From the NCBI GenBank assembly GCA_017651185.1, contig JAGCDJ010000018.1:1-47373 (forward strand): DNA of 47,373 nt, read 5' to 3'. Positions within the stretch are counted from its first letter, which is position 1. Each line of letters opens with the position of its first letter. This document shows, piece after piece, positions 16,845-24,665 of this stretch. The notes under the pieces are model-generated. The model was not told the DNA's origin and ran no database searches. It worked only from the letters and a program-made list of their open reading frames with translations. A program made the position numbers and the translations under genes. This DNA comes from Bacteroidales bacterium (GTDB lineage Bacteria; Bacteroidota; Bacteroidia; Bacteroidales; ML635J-15).

Positions 16845-16876
16845 AAAAAGCATCCGCGAAAACGGGTGCTTTTTTG
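16845..16876 (+). terminator. Rho-independent terminator of pdxJ
   Basis: AAAAAGCATCCG pairs with CGGGTGCTTTTTT across a short loop, ending in a T6 run. Confidence 0.8.
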
Positions 16877-16894
16877 ATAAAGTACAAGATAAAT

Positions 16895-16927
16895 GAGAAA
16901 AAAACAGCAGACACAAAATGCATCTGC
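16895..16927 (-). terminator. Possible minus-strand terminator of the subtilisin gene
   Basis: On the minus strand a 5-bp stem, GCAGA/TCTGC, with an 11-base loop is followed by TGTTTTTTT. The stem is short, so this is only a moderate call. Confidence 0.5.
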
Positions 16928-16954
16928 CATCTTAAATATGAAACATTGAGATTT

Positions 16955-19900
16955 CTATTCCTTCACAATCCTATCCCTTGCAATTACATTGTCACCATTG
17001 ACTATGCGATACATGTAGACGCCTTGTCGAAGCGATGAAATGTTTATGCTTGTGCTGTTACCCTTGATTTCCTCGGAAAGAACAAGTCGACCAGTAACAT
17101 CGTGGAACTCAATCGTTGTTCTTCCTTCTGGAAGCGAGTTGAGCAGAATGTTCAACTCCTCGTCAGCTGGATTTGGATATACATAGATTGCAAGCTGTTC
17201 GGCATCTGATTCTGCAACAGCAGTTGTACTCTTGCTATTCATCGGTGCATCCATGTCGAAGTCAAGGTCTAATTCTTCGTCACGGCAGATACCGTAGAAG
17301 AAGCAGAGTACCGAATTTGCGTACGCCGATGAAACGCCTGTGTTACGCTCTGCAATCGTCTGCAATTCTGCAATCTCGGTTTCGGTAAACTGTGCATAGT
17401 TGCGTCCCGAAGCATATACCGATTCGCGCAACGACTGGTACTGGCAGAAATTGTCGTACTCGGCAAGTTCGTCTGTGGTGAGTGCAAATCGCTGTGGTAT
17501 CGATGCCAGTTCCTGACGGGCAAGTGCATATTCGCCAACTTCGAAGTAACTATTTACCAACGAATATTTTGCTGTCTGGGTATTTATTCGGTTGTACCAT
17601 CCGTTAAGTGACTCGCGGTCAAAAACCAGAGTATCCTGCAATATTGCATCAATGTTGCGGTTTGCAATTTCTGCCATTGCGCGGTGAATCGTGATTAGCG
17701 TATCCTGCTTAAGTCTTGCCAGCGCCACTATGTCGGCATCTTCTTCATCAAAGTTCTCTAGCAGGAATCCGTAGCCGGCTGCATCGTATTCCGCAAGGCG
17801 CGAATCGTACTCCTGCTGCAACGACTCGTAAAGAGTGATGTCATCGCTGACTGGTGAGGACTTAGGATTTATTGGCGGATTTATTGGCGGAAATATCGGT
17901 ACAATGCATATTGTTGGTTCGCATTCATTGGCTGTAATATTTGGTATTTTGGTGATATTGTTCGATGTTGATGCGGGATAATATGGGTTCGATGATAATT
18001 GCGCTCCGCTGTGGTAGTAGTAGAGAGCGATGTTTGATGTAAAATTGGAGACTCCTGATGAAAACTGATTGCCTGCACTCACACTCGATGTCCCCTGGCT
18101 CGGAATGGAACCGAGGTTACCTATGTCACAGGTGAGGTTGTCGGAAAACTCATTGCACGAAACTTGAAGTCCAGGATTATTTATAGATTTTATGCCATCA
18201 TCCAACTTCTCGAATGTATTCCTGTAGATGGTATTGGCATTGTTTCCCGAATTCTGCATATGAATACCACATGTATTACAGAATACATGGGATGTATTTG
18301 TCGTATAAAAATTATTGGCTTCTACCTTGTATCCACTGCAGTTGTTTGAGTATATGCCGTACCCGTCCAACGGGGTTAGGAACTCGACTCCCGATAGATT
18401 AAAGTTCGACATCGTTACATTATAGTTGTTCACAGCACTCGTATAAATTCCTTGCTCGCATAGGGCAAAATCGGTCTTGAACACATTAATCGTATAATTT
18501 GACCCTGGATTCTGCACACTTATACCTTTTGTGAAGCCGCTGAAAGTATTCCTGCTTTCTCCCATGCAGATACACGGCATATTGATAGTGTAGTCGCCAA
18601 ATGAACACGATGGCTTGAAGTTTACGCCGGCACCTGCAAGATATATTGCGGTTCCGCGTGTGGGCGACCCCGTACGGATGTCGCTGAAGTGGCAACCACG
18701 TATTGAAATACCGTTTACAGCGCTCATCTTTATCATGTAGGTATAGGTAGCGCTCGACGAAGCGAATATATTGTTGTTGTCAATTGTAAAATTGCAGTTC
18801 TTTAGGTAACTTACATTGCTACACTCGTTATTGCTTGCATCGTGATTGGTGTACGGATAAAATTCTACCGCCCTTCCGTTGTTGTGGAATGTTGAATTGC
18901 TGCATTTCACTATGCCTCCCGAAGTACCGTAATCATATCCATTCCATGTGATAATACCCCATTCTGCATTTTCTATCAGCGAATTGTTCTTTATCTCCAA
19001 AGTACCTTGGTATGTAGCAAGTTGTTGCTGGTAGGAGTTGCCAACTACATAGATGCCGTTCCACATTTTACCTGTGCAAAGGTTAGTAAGCGTTCCACCA
19101 TCTACTATGAGTTTGCCACCTGGTTGAATAACAATCTTTGCATTGGGAGAACAATATATTGTAGAGTTTATTGTAACAGTATTTCCATCAGTTATGGTAA
19201 AAGTTCCTGCAATGACAGAATTCATTACAGGTGTTATTGAACCGTTTGTTGCGTAGTTGTTGTAGTATGTAGAGTAGCCAGATGTCACCATTATGTCCTT
19301 TATCTTCTTAACCGTATCATTCTCGCGTATAAGATTTGCTCTTATCCACCCTGCACCATAGCCGATAGGTCTAACCGTTATGTTTGGTGCTCCTTGTGCA
19401 GAGATAATTTCAAGGTTGTCGCTTGTTTCCCAATAGAATGATGTTCCATTGGGAACATTTGTATTGCTTAGTGAATATTGTGGCTCATCGCAGGATTGTA
19501 CCGATGTGTTTCCGTTTATCGTATAATCATAGAAATATGCTTCCAATACTGCTGCATGGGCATTTACAAGACCATAACCAAGGGAATCGCACCATGTACC
19601 ATTGGGATGATTATTGTCTATCTGATAATTATATCCTCCCACTTTTTGGGCAGTTTTTTCTATTATTGTTTTTACTTGCGCCGCAGTAAGATTGGAATTT
19701 ACAGAAAGCATTAATGCTGCTACTGCAGAAACATGCGGTGCGGCAGCAGATGTGCCTCCGTGAGGAGAATAGTTTCCATTTAAAGTTGTTGACCATACAG
19801 AAGTTCCTGGAGCGACAACACTTAATGCAGAACCAAACGAACTTCCTGGTTCGTAACCTTTTGGCCATGGACTACATGAATTAGGAACTCTATCAATTCT

Positions 19901-21100
19901 CCCAGAAAGAATCCCACAACTATCAACAGCCCCAACTGCAATTACCCCATCATTGCCAGCAGGATACTCTACTTCCGAATAATTATTATTACCAGATGAA
20001 AAAACAACAATTGTTCCTTTTGTATCTCGTCCCAATGTTAAAGCATCTTCAATTGCATTATCAATAAACCAACTATATGCAGGAGATGCACTCCATGAAT
20101 TATTAATAACAGAAGCTCCGTTTATGTACGCAACATTTATTCCATCTGCCATTTGTTGATTATAATCTACATTTGATAACCTTAACGAATTACTTACTGA
20201 CATTAAAGGGCAATTGGGAGCAATACCCGCTATTCCTATATTGTTATTTGTTGATGCGCCAATAATTCCTGCAGATTTAGTGCCATGATCATCATACACA
20301 ACACTAGAACCATGTGTTTCTGTATCGTAACTATATGTATATATGTTTGACAAATCTGGATGATTAGTGTCTATACCGCTATCTAAAACAGCAACAATTA
20401 CAGAACTGCTTCCAGTAGTTATGTCTTTTGCAGCACAATAATGAATATTTACTGATGATGTACTCTTCAGAGCCCATTGACTTTGGTAATGAGAATCGTT
20501 TGCACAATCTGCAGAGTTTTCAATAATAAAACTTGGTTCTGCCGCATCAAACAATCCAGACTCATAAAATACATTAGCTAATTCTAACGCATTTAAGTGA
20601 GATTCTTGCCCCACGGAAAGCATATACCATAACGGCATAAATTCATTTTTTTTAATAATTATTGCATTTTTATTTGATGCAAAATTATACAACAAATGAT
20701 AATCTGTAGAATCTTTCAGTTTAACATAAAACAAATGAGATATTCCGAAAGACTCACCTCTTTCGTTATTATAAAAAGGAATTGTATATAAATTAGCATT
20801 ATTGATTTCAAAATTATTATCAGATGACAATATTGTCCAGTATATACTTGAGACATCTATACCTTCTTCTGTAGGATAAAAATACTCTCGGAATGCATTA
20901 TGCCTTATAAAGTTATCCGTATTATATGTTTTTAGACTTAGCGTATCACTACTATGACGAACCATAGCATATTGTTTTTTGTAATCTGCATATATCTTTA
21001 TTTTATTGCCTTTATACCAATAATAAGAATCTTGTGCATATAAAATCGTTGTTGAACATAACAAAAATAAAATTGGCAAATAAGTTTTTATATTCATCAT
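16955..21100 (-). CDS. T9SS-secreted subtilisin-like serine protease (S8 family)
   Basis: The 1,381-residue protein has a signal peptide (1-22) and a propeptide-like region (to about 200). The S8 catalytic domain has Asp240 (AVLDSGIDTNHPDL), His272 (DDHGTKSAG), the oxyanion asparagine in VINNSWS (about 333) and Ser451 (GGTSAAAPHVSAVAALM), so all active-site residues are present. A region rich in short N-, G- and S-containing strands (about 620-1060) looks like a right-handed beta-helix. A helical region then leads to a type A T9SS sorting domain (IYVYPNPADEELNILLN ... LRQGVYMYRIV). It should be secreted or surface-attached and degrade proteins. Its first codons overlap the upstream lipoprotein gene (ATGA). 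The N-terminal coding DNA is markedly more AT-rich than the 3' half. Confidence 0.92.
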   Translation of the reverse strand: MMNIKTYLPILFLLCSTTILYAQDSYYWYKGNKIKIYADYKKQYAMVRHSSDTLSLKTYNTDNFIRHNAFREYFYPTEEGIDVSSIYWTILSSDNNFEINNANLYTIPFYNNERGESFGISHLFYVKLKDSTDYHLLYNFASNKNAIIIKKNEFMPLWYMLSVGQESHLNALELANVFYESGLFDAAEPSFIIENSADCANDSHYQSQWALKSTSSVNIHYCAAKDITTGSSSVIVAVLDSGIDTNHPDLSNIYTYSYDTETHGSSVVYDDHGTKSAGIIGASTNNNIGIAGIAPNCPLMSVSNSLRLSNVDYNQQMADGINVAYINGASVINNSWSASPAYSWFIDNAIEDALTLGRDTKGTIVVFSSGNNNYSEVEYPAGNDGVIAVGAVDSCGILSGRIDRVPNSCSPWPKGYEPGSSFGSALSVVAPGTSVWSTTLNGNYSPHGGTSAAAPHVSAVAALMLSVNSNLTAAQVKTIIEKTAQKVGGYNYQIDNNHPNGTWCDSLGYGLVNAHAAVLEAYFYDYTINGNTSVQSCDEPQYSLSNTNVPNGTSFYWETSDNLEIISAQGAPNITVRPIGYGAGWIRANLIRENDTVKKIKDIMVTSGYSTYYNNYATNGSITPVMNSVIAGTFTITDGNTVTINSTIYCSPNAKIVIQPGGKLIVDGGTLTNLCTGKMWNGIYVVGNSYQQQLATYQGTLEIKNNSLIENAEWGIITWNGYDYGTSGGIVKCSNSTFHNNGRAVEFYPYTNHDASNNECSNVSYLKNCNFTIDNNNIFASSSATYTYMIKMSAVNGISIRGCHFSDIRTGSPTRGTAIYLAGAGVNFKPSCSFGDYTINMPCICMGESRNTFSGFTKGISVQNPGSNYTINVFKTDFALCEQGIYTSAVNNYNVTMSNFNLSGVEFLTPLDGYGIYSNNCSGYKVEANNFYTTNTSHVFCNTCGIHMQNSGNNANTIYRNTFEKLDDGIKSINNPGLQVSCNEFSDNLTCDIGNLGSIPSQGTSSVSAGNQFSSGVSNFTSNIALYYYHSGAQLSSNPYYPASTSNNITKIPNITANECEPTICIVPIFPPINPPINPKSSPVSDDITLYESLQQEYDSRLAEYDAAGYGFLLENFDEEDADIVALARLKQDTLITIHRAMAEIANRNIDAILQDTLVFDRESLNGWYNRINTQTAKYSLVNSYFEVGEYALARQELASIPQRFALTTDELAEYDNFCQYQSLRESVYASGRNYAQFTETEIAELQTIAERNTGVSSAYANSVLCFFYGICRDEELDLDFDMDAPMNSKSTTAVAESDAEQLAIYVYPNPADEELNILLNSLPEGRTTIEFHDVTGRLVLSEEIKGNSTSINISSLRQGVYMYRIVNGDNVIARDRIVKE

Positions 21101-21645
21101 TCTATTGGATATTTAGTTATATTTATCTCATATTCATTATTTATATTTATTTTCCTGTCGGTGTAGAATGCTAACTTCCATCCACAAGCATCGGCACTTC
21201 CACTTTCGTACAATACTATGTCAATTAAAATCTTCCCATTGATAATTCTAAACTTAACATCCTCTTGAGTAGTAGTTGTCCTTCCCGAAATAGCAAAAAC
21301 AGTATGGTTTGAAAAGTCAATTGGGGGCATCTCGTTGCAAGTTCCAAAAAACTCGCGATATGTTTCCTCATCATTCATTGCAACTAACCATTTAGCATTG
21401 TTTCCACCATTGTCATAATCACACACCTGACACATATCGTCGGGAAAATCAAGGGCACAATCCCAATCAGTATAATACCACTCTGGATGTATGCGTGTTA
21501 TTGAAACAACAGAAGTGTCGCAGATTGTACTATCTTGTTGCGACTGTCTTTCTCCTGGTTCGATTGAATCTGGTTTTTCACAACCTACGAATGCTATCAC
21601 ACCCATTGCTACAGCGAGTATTGATATTAAGACTAATTTTTTCAT
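21097..21645 (-). CDS. Lipoprotein coupled to the subtilisin gene (lipoprotein A)
   Basis: The 182-residue protein has a lipoprotein signal peptide with the lipidated Cys at residue 22 (MGVIAFVGC). The mature part has four more cysteines around residues 43-105 and ends in a beta-rich domain (HTVFAISGRTTTTQEDVKF ... ACGWKLAFYTDRKI). I do not recognise a named family. Its stop codon overlaps the start of the protease gene by four bases, so both are made together from the promoter at 21675-21683. Partners placed like this are often inhibitors, chaperones or surface anchors of the protease; which applies here is unknown. Signal peptide and upstream DNA are nearly identical to lipoprotein B (21883-22419), but the mature parts are unrelated. 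Confidence 0.78.
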   Translation of the reverse strand: MKKLVLISILAVAMGVIAFVGCEKPDSIEPGERQSQQDSTICDTSVVSITRIHPEWYYTDWDCALDFPDDMCQVCDYDNGGNNAKWLVAMNDEETYREFFGTCNEMPPIDFSNHTVFAISGRTTTTQEDVKFRIINGKILIDIVLYESGSADACGWKLAFYTDRKININNEYEINITKYPIE

Positions 21646-21659
21646 GGCTCAAAATTTTA

Positions 21660-21683
21660 ATGATATATATCATTGCAAATATA
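21660..21683 (-). promoter_or_regulatory. Promoter A: -7 box plus perfect 14-bp palindrome
   Basis: The -7 box is TATATTTGC on the minus strand (21675-21683). ATGATATATATCAT (21660-21673) is a perfect palindrome lying where transcription should begin, an operator-like position. Both are repeated in promoter B. Confidence 0.65.
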
Positions 21684-21804
21684 TGTATATTTTTATTCTG
21701 TGCAATGGATTTGTAAAATATTCAAGGATTTTGCAATTAGCAGGCGAAATATGGCTATGTTGTTATTATTTTGTATTGGCGGATAAAATATCCTTATACT
21801 CTAG

Positions 21805-21829
21805 CCTTCGGGAGTACAAATCCCGAAGG
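21805..21829. repeat. Strong hairpin, copy A
   Basis: CCTTCGGGA and TCCCGAAGG form a 9-bp stem with loop GTACAAA. No T-run follows on either strand. It lies between the stop of lipoprotein B and promoter A, and is repeated exactly at 22581-22605. Confidence 0.7.
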
Positions 21830-21882
21830 ACAATGGATACAACTATATGCCAATAATGCTAACAAAATAAATTTTCTCAAAA

Positions 21883-22419
21883 TCATAAAATTTTAGTTAA
21901 TACAACATCTTGAAATCCAATAATTCCAAGGTCAACTGGCAAAAATTGATTAATTCTAATAGTATCAGACGACAAAATCACGACATTATTTGTAGTTGTC
22001 TTTTTGCTAGGTTCAATATCCCACAATCTTATGACCTGTATAGAATCTTCATTCACAACATAGTAAGACATTTTATAAACAAAATTATCATATCTTGCTA
22101 TTAAAAAAATACTATCAGTCTCTGTAAAAGTATAAGTCCTGCAACTATCACATGGAGACACTTCAATCCAAGTACCTATTAATACGTCGCTTATATTGTT
22201 AGACGATTGAGTTGGAATAGTATCACCCTGTTGGTTTGTAAGAGTGTCTTCTGTTTGCTGATTAGCCATATCTGTCGTTTGCGTATTAATTACAGTGCTG
22301 TCGGTTGTCTGCGGTTTGCTTGCAACTGGAATTTCTATTTCTTCTGGCTTTTCACAACCATTAAATGCCATCACACCCATTGCTACAACGAGTATTGATA
22401 TTAAGACTAATTTTTTCAT
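21883..22419 (-). CDS. Lipoprotein with lipocalin-like C-terminal part (lipoprotein B)
   Basis: The 178-residue protein has a lipoprotein signal peptide with Cys22 (MGVMAFNGCEKPEE). A long T-, Q- and N-rich linker (about 28-75) follows, then a small beta-rich domain starting LIGTWIEVSPCDSCRTYTF. The GTW opening and alternating strands recall lipocalin-like domains of Bacteroidota lipoproteins, but the match is weak. Signal peptide and upstream DNA are almost the same as those of lipoprotein A, so the two arose by duplication of a 5' cassette. The gene has its own promoter (22449-22457) and is followed by the hairpin at 21805-21829. Function unknown; it is probably anchored in the outer membrane or periplasm. 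Confidence 0.75.
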   Translation of the reverse strand: MKKLVLISILVVAMGVMAFNGCEKPEEIEIPVASKPQTTDSTVINTQTTDMANQQTEDTLTNQQGDTIPTQSSNNISDVLIGTWIEVSPCDSCRTYTFTETDSIFLIARYDNFVYKMSYYVVNEDSIQVIRLWDIEPSKKTTTNNVVILSSDTIRINQFLPVDLGIIGFQDVVLTKIL

Positions 22420-22433
22420 GGCTCAAAATTTTA

Positions 22434-22457
22434 ATGATATATATCATTGCAAATATA
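22434..22457 (-). promoter_or_regulatory. Promoter B: -7 box plus perfect 14-bp palindrome
   Basis: The same arrangement as promoter A: TATATTTGC at 22449-22457 (minus strand) and ATGATATATATCAT at 22434-22447. Confidence 0.65.
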
Positions 22458-22580
22458 TGTATATTTTTATTCTGTGTAATGGATATTTGTAAAATATTCA
22501 AGAATTTTGCAATTAGCAGGCGAAATATGACTATGTTGTTATTATTTTGTGTTGGCGGATAAAATATCCTTATACTCTAG

Positions 22581-22605
22581 CCTTCGGGAGTACAAATCCC
22601 GAAGG
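22581..22605. repeat. Strong hairpin, copy B
   Basis: Identical to the hairpin at 21805-21829. Here it lies between two divergent promoters, so it does not act as a terminator for an upstream minus-strand gene. Confidence 0.7.
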
Positions 22606-22696
22606 ACTGTAGGGCATTTGGGCGCTTTTTGTTTGTACCATAAAATGAGGATTCGATTTTTTCAAATTTCCTCTTTGCTGTATAAACTAAATCACT

Positions 22697-22705
22697 TACA
22701 TTTGC
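22697..22705 (+). promoter_or_regulatory. -7 promoter box of the arginine decarboxylase gene
   Basis: TACATTTGC matches the Bacteroidota -7 box and lies 46 bases before the ATG at 22752. Confidence 0.6.
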
Positions 22706-22751
22706 CGCCAGTTTTGTGATGTAGTTAATTTGGATTTTGATTTTTTGAGAA

Positions 22752-24146
22752 ATGAAAGTTAAGTATCAGGATTTGATTGAACAGTCATTCGATTTTCCAA
22801 CCGAGGAATTTGAGGTTGAAGATGGAGAACTCCTTTACTACGACATTCCACTTATGGACTTGGTAAAGCAGTATGGAACGCCATTGAAGTTTACTTACTT
22901 GCCAAAGATAACAGAGAACATCCAGAAGGCAAGGGTGTGGTTCAACGTAGCAATTACAAAGGCCGACTATCAAGGCAAGTATGTGCAGTGCTATTGTACA
23001 AAAAGCTCGCACTTCCAGTTTGTTATGGAAGAAGTGTTGAAGAACAATGTGCAGTTGGAAACAAGTTCCAGCTTCGACATCGACCTTATTCGCGCACTCA
23101 AGGAGCAGAATCTTGTTGATGAAAGTCTGCACGTTGTGTGCAACGGGTTCAAGATTCCGGCATACATCGAAAACATTGCCCGACTGATGAACGAAGGTTT
23201 CAAGAACGTAATTCCAATCCTCGACAACCCAAACGAACTGAAAGGCCTGCTTGAAAATGTTGAGGGCGATTTCAACGTGGGAATACGTATTGCTGCCGAA
23301 GAGGAACCTAAGTTCGAGTTCTATACTTCGCGACTTGGAATAGGCTACAAGAACATAATGCAGTTCTATCACGAAGCCATCGAAAACAATCCGAGAGTAA
23401 AGTTGAAGATGTTACATTTCTTCATCAACACGGGAATCAAGGACACTGCATACTACTGGAACGAGTTGAACAAGTGTATCAACGTTTATTGCGACTTGAA
23501 GAAAATTTGTCCCGACCTTGATTCACTTGATATTGGCGGTGGTTTCCCGATAAAGAACAGCCTCAACTTCGACTACGACTACGAATATATGGCCGAGGAG
23601 ATTGTAAACCAGATAAAGATGATATGTACGGCAGCAAAAGTGCCAGAACCAGACATTTATACCGAATTTGGTTCGTTCACAGTAGGGGAGAGCGGCGGTG
23701 CAATATATTCGGTAGTTGACCAGAAACAGCAGAACGACCGCGAAAAATGGAATATGATTGACTCGTCATTCATTACAACTTTACCCGACTCGTGGGCAAT
23801 CAACAAGAGGTTTGTAATGTTGCCGCTAAACCGTTGGGACTGCCAGTACGAACGCGTTTTCCTCGGTGGACTTACCTGTGACAGCGATGATTACTACAAT
23901 TCTGAACAGCACGTCAATGCAATCTACTTGCCCGAATTTGATCCGAACGAAACGCTTTACATCGGTTTCTTCAACACTGGAGCATATCAGGAGGCGATAG
24001 GCGGTTTCGGTGGAATACAGCATTGCCTGATTCCTGCACCCAAGCATGTACTGATAAACCGCGATGAGGAAGGCAAGATTACTACAAGATTGTACTCCAA
24101 GGAGCAAAGCTACAAGTCGATGCTGAAAACTCTCGGGTACTATTAA
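22752..24146 (+). CDS. Arginine decarboxylase-type PLP enzyme (fold III, short form)
   Basis: The 464-residue protein belongs to the alanine-racemase-fold (type III) PLP decarboxylases. The PLP lysine lies in CYCTKSSHFQFV (about 76-87). Further landmarks are FYTSRLGIGYKN, HFFINTGIKDTAYYWNEL, the glycine loop LDIGGGFPIKNS and the substrate-side cysteine region GGLTCDSDDYYNSEQ. I recognise the overall sequence as the ~460-residue arginine decarboxylase of Flavobacteria and relatives, which makes agmatine for polyamine synthesis. It is much shorter than the ~630-residue SpeA type. No other polyamine genes are adjacent. It has its own promoter and a terminator-like hairpin. Substrate specificity is inferred from the family. 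Confidence 0.85.
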   Translation: MKVKYQDLIEQSFDFPTEEFEVEDGELLYYDIPLMDLVKQYGTPLKFTYLPKITENIQKARVWFNVAITKADYQGKYVQCYCTKSSHFQFVMEEVLKNNVQLETSSSFDIDLIRALKEQNLVDESLHVVCNGFKIPAYIENIARLMNEGFKNVIPILDNPNELKGLLENVEGDFNVGIRIAAEEEPKFEFYTSRLGIGYKNIMQFYHEAIENNPRVKLKMLHFFINTGIKDTAYYWNELNKCINVYCDLKKICPDLDSLDIGGGFPIKNSLNFDYDYEYMAEEIVNQIKMICTAAKVPEPDIYTEFGSFTVGESGGAIYSVVDQKQQNDREKWNMIDSSFITTLPDSWAINKRFVMLPLNRWDCQYERVFLGGLTCDSDDYYNSEQHVNAIYLPEFDPNETLYIGFFNTGAYQEAIGGFGGIQHCLIPAPKHVLINRDEEGKITTRLYSKEQSYKSMLKTLGYY

Positions 24147-24170
24147 TATAATAAATAGAAACTTAGAAAC

Positions 24171-24222
24171 AAAAAAACGGAATCAGATCCTGAAACGAGT
24201 TCAGGATGACATTCCGTTTTTT
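24171..24222 (+). terminator. Nested-hairpin terminator after the decarboxylase gene
   Basis: The outer stem AAAAAACGGAAT/ATTCCGTTTTTT encloses an inner stem CCTGAA/TTCAGG, ending in T6. The near-symmetric A and T runs mean it could act on both strands. Confidence 0.75.
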
Positions 24223-24290
24223 ATCATTTCGAATCAAAACATTTCAAAAAAAGGCTTAAAGGCTAAAAGCCAATTCCTCTTCCTTAACCC

Positions 24291-24318
24291 GTACGGACGC
24301 AAAATTTTGCGTCTCAAC
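24291..24318. repeat. GACGCAA palindromic repeat, copy 1
   Basis: GACGCAAAATTTTGCGTC (24296-24313) is an 18-bp perfect palindrome, flanked by GTACG before and TCAAC after, as in copy 2. Confidence 0.7.
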
Positions 24319-24454
24319 AGCAAAGCCGTTCCACGGCGCATCTCAACAGAAACGGAAAAGGAGTCGCTACGCGCATCAAACGGCAAAGCAAGCGAAATAG
24401 ATACAATTTTGCATTTTGTATTTTTTTTTTTATTGTTGGTTGCAAAATATGTAT

Positions 24455-24463
24455 TATATTTGC
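24455..24463 (+). promoter_or_regulatory. -7 promoter box, likely for the FISUMP gene
   Basis: TATATTTGC fits the consensus. It predicts an unusually long leader of about 195 bases before the ATG at 24666, containing palindrome copy 2. Confidence 0.5.
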
Positions 24464-24603
24464 CTCGAAAATTATTTGAAAACAGACGAGCAGAAATACA
24501 AACCTTTTTCACCTTCGACAAGGCAACCTTTTTGTTTTTCTTTCGTTTGCTTATTGACATAAATTTTAAAATGATATACAAACAACATAAATCCATTCCA
24601 ATT

Positions 24604-24631
24604 GTACAGACGCAAGACCTTGCGTCTCAAC
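24604..24631. repeat. GACGCAA palindromic repeat, copy 2
   Basis: GACGCAAG and CTTGCGTC are separated by AC (24609-24626), with the same GTAC-A/G and TCAAC flanks as copy 1. Confidence 0.7.
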
Positions 24632-24665
24632 CCAGAAGCATTTCAAATCATCAATTTTTTTTACC

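Larger units (their letters stand above)
21575..21831 (-). repeat. Duplicated promoter/signal-peptide cassette, copy A
   Basis: About 257 bp is nearly identical to 22349-22607. It covers the first ~25 codons of the lipoprotein gene, a 14-bp palindrome, the -7 box, about 140 bp further upstream, and a 9-bp hairpin at 21805-21829. Confidence 0.85.
22349..22607 (-). repeat. Duplicated promoter/signal-peptide cassette, copy B
   Basis: This is the second copy of the ~257-bp cassette at 21575-21831, with only scattered differences. Its far edge contains the hairpin at 22581-22605. Confidence 0.85.
24223..24665. other. Intergenic region with promoter and two palindromic repeats
   Basis: There is no convincing gene. 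The stretch holds GACGCAA-type palindromes at 24291-24318 and 24604-24631, a -7 box at 24455-24463, and a predicted ~195-base leader for the FISUMP gene. Confidence 0.6.

Noticed and set aside
21805..22605. The two CCTTCGGGA hairpins as terminators
   Set aside because: Neither has a T-run, and the second copy lies between divergent promoters where no transcript needs to end; they are better explained as part of the duplicated cassette.
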